A DNA stretch of 6,207 nt from Lachnospiraceae bacterium (GTDB lineage: Bacteria; Bacillota; Clostridia; Lachnospirales; Lachnospiraceae), in the NCBI GenBank assembly GCA_022790905.1, contig JAAVYC010000071.1:1-6207 (forward strand), read 5' to 3'. The position numbers were made by a program, and so were the translations under genes. The notes beneath the pieces were generated by a model. That model had not been told where the DNA came from, did no database searches, and saw nothing but the letters and a program-made list of their open reading frames with translations. Within the stretch, counting starts at the first letter, position 1. The number at the start of each line of letters is the position of its first letter. This document shows, in pieces, positions 5,480-6,207 of the stretch.

Positions 5480-5507
5480 ATTTTAGAATTGTAATATCAA
5501 TTCCCAA
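5480..5507 (-). promoter_or_regulatory. Promoter of the lipoprotein gene
   Basis: On the minus strand TTGGGA (5502-5507, -35), a 16-base spacer and TAAAAT (5480-5485, -10; five of six bases match). Transcription would start near 5473, giving a leader of about 25 bases to ATG 5448 with its GGAGG. No other good candidate lies closer to the gene. Confidence 0.5.
5486..5503. promoter_or_regulatory. Dyad in the promoter spacer, candidate repressor operator
   Basis: The 6-bp arms GAATTG (5486-5491) and CAATTC (5498-5503) form an exact dyad around TAATAT. The 18-bp element fills the spacer between the -10 and -35 boxes of the lipoprotein promoter, the usual place for a repressor that blocks polymerase. 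The cognate regulator is not known. LysR proteins bind different (T-N11-A) sites, so the neighbouring gene is an uncertain candidate. Confidence 0.45.
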
Positions 5508-5734
5508 GTATTAAATTTTTCTGATAGGTATGCGGTATCAATGACTTTTTTCCTTCAGAAAACAATGCCGCAAATTTTAATTCATATAGTTGATTTTAAA
5601 TTAATTGTTTACGATTTGCAATGTGTATTTACCACCGAGATTTTTTGGGGATTTTGCTTATTATAGGAACTTGGATATGACAGACGCAAAGCGGCATTTT
5701 CCTGCTCGCTTGGTGTGAAAGCAAGCCTTTTTTC
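5508..5734. other. Intergenic stretch between LysR and lipoprotein genes
   Basis: AT-rich sequence with no gene I can support. A minus-strand frame stays open here from inside the LysR gene to 5609, but it starts as a LysR shadow and has no ribosome binding site at an internal start. Two short competing hairpins (AAGCG/CGCTT at 5689-5711 and GCTTG/CAAGC at 5708-5726, then six Ts at 5728-5733) point in the plus direction, where no gene follows. Confidence 0.5.
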
Positions 5735-5750
5735 AAAGAAAATTTTCTTT
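5735..5750. repeat. Perfect 16-bp AT-rich palindrome just after the LysR stop
   Basis: AAAGAAAATTTTCTTT reads the same on both strands and begins two bases beyond the LysR stop codon. It has no unpaired loop and no clean T tract in the minus direction, so it would be a weak terminator at best. It could be a cruciform-forming or bidirectional transcription-end signal. Confidence 0.35.
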
Positions 5751-5751
5751 T

Positions 5752-6207
5752 TTAGGTTTGAAGATTCGATTCTACTATATGCTCTAATTCTTTTTGGAGT
5801 TGCTGCAAAAAAGCGTTGGAGGCCTTCGAAAAGACTTGATATTTTTTCCATATGATACAAAGTCCAGCTTCTAAGGTAGGATATAGCGGGCGAAAACAAA
5901 GGGTGCTGTCCCCAGTCGTGTTAATCAGTTTATCTAAAGCAATCACATATCCGAATCCCTTTTTTACAAATTGTGATGCATTATAGATCAAATCGTAAGT
6001 AGCAACAATGTTCAACTTTGCAATGTCTGTTTTTAACCATGAAAACATTTCGCTATTGATAGAAGTCTGATGGGAAATAATGAGCGGTTTATCCCATAAA
6101 TCTTCTGCAATAATGGAATCCTTTTCTGCCAGAGGACTGTCTTTTTTCATTAAAACACCCCATGTATCTTTTAAAGGAAGTCTTATATAATCGTATTTGT
6201 TTACGTC
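5752..6207 (-). CDS. LysR-family transcriptional regulator, C-terminal effector domain (partial)
   Basis: 151 codons are visible, continuing off the right edge and ending at TAA 5752-5754. The frame is open to the window border, so the Met at 6150 is internal and not the start. The sequence matches the second half of a LysR effector-binding domain: YDYIRLPLKDTWGVLMKKDS, LAEKDSIIAEDLWDKPLIIS, VKKGFGYVIALDKLI and the closing YPTLEAGLCIIWKKYQVFSK. Complete members are about 290-310 residues, with a winged HTH at the N-terminus that here lies beyond the window. LysR regulators usually bind a small molecule and control a neighbouring, often divergent, gene that would be further right. The lipoprotein gene downstream on the same strand is 303 bases away and has its own promoter, so it is not clearly a target. 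Confidence 0.88.
   Translation of the reverse strand, partial: DVNKYDYIRLPLKDTWGVLMKKDSPLAEKDSIIAEDLWDKPLIISHQTSINSEMFSWLKTDIAKLNIVATYDLIYNASQFVKKGFGYVIALDKLINTTGDSTLCFRPLYPTLEAGLCIIWKKYQVFSKASNAFLQQLQKELEHIVESNLQT

Noticed and set aside
5689..5733. Alternative hairpins with a T tract suggesting a riboswitch or attenuator
   Set aside because: Stems are only 5 bp, and in the plus direction no gene follows.
6148..6150. ATG 6150 as the LysR start codon
   Set aside because: The frame is open to the window edge, and residues before it (YIRLPLKDTWGVL) match the family.

Overview
The window looks like an accessory stretch of a low-GC Gram-positive chromosome, most likely a gut Clostridia/Lachnospiraceae-type bacterium. 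This rests on the AT-rich sequence, strong AGGAGG-type ribosome binding sites, Clostridia-style MATE, AraC and LysR sequences, a DUF3737 gene and a Gram-positive lipoprotein signal. The genus is an inference; no rRNA or marker gene is present.

Layout, left to right. Bases 2-115 (+) are the tail of an unidentified gene. It overlaps convergently with a minus-strand MATE-type multidrug/cation antiporter gene (98-1231) that is broken. The MATE gene has one frameshift near 782-784 and a junction in an A7 tract near 506-512, where about 70-85 residues (TM7-TM8) appear to be missing. Divergent from it is the C-terminal remnant of a Crp/Fnr-type regulator (1286-1618). It has lost its sensor domain, carries an in-frame stop, and is followed by a clean intrinsic terminator (1631-1660).

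The central plus-strand unit (about 1766-3942) is the best candidate for an intact functional module. It has a good sigma-A-like promoter behind a 19-bp palindrome, then a short cysteine-rich helical protein of unknown function, a DUF3737 beta-helix-like protein ending in CKMCSCA, a 118-bp gap holding a small ORF that may be a gene relic, and a fused carboxymuconolactone-decarboxylase/cupin protein. The genes lie on one strand, each main one with its own Shine-Dalgarno sequence. A shared redox, metal or small-molecule role is plausible but inferred.

To the right, on the minus strand, are a truncated AraC-family fragment (4111-4332) bordered by an inverted repeat (4083-4131), a 363-residue lipoprotein with a C-terminal LprI/DUF1311-like domain (4357-5448), and the effector-binding half of a LysR-type regulator that runs off the right edge (5752-6207). 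The lipoprotein promoter has an 18-bp dyad lying between its -35 and -10 boxes, so it is probably repressor-controlled.

The strongest general impression is gene decay: one transporter and two regulators are broken within 4.4 kb, around an apparently intact three-gene operon and an intact lipoprotein gene. I do not see a CRISPR array, tRNA, rRNA, transposase or obvious defence system.
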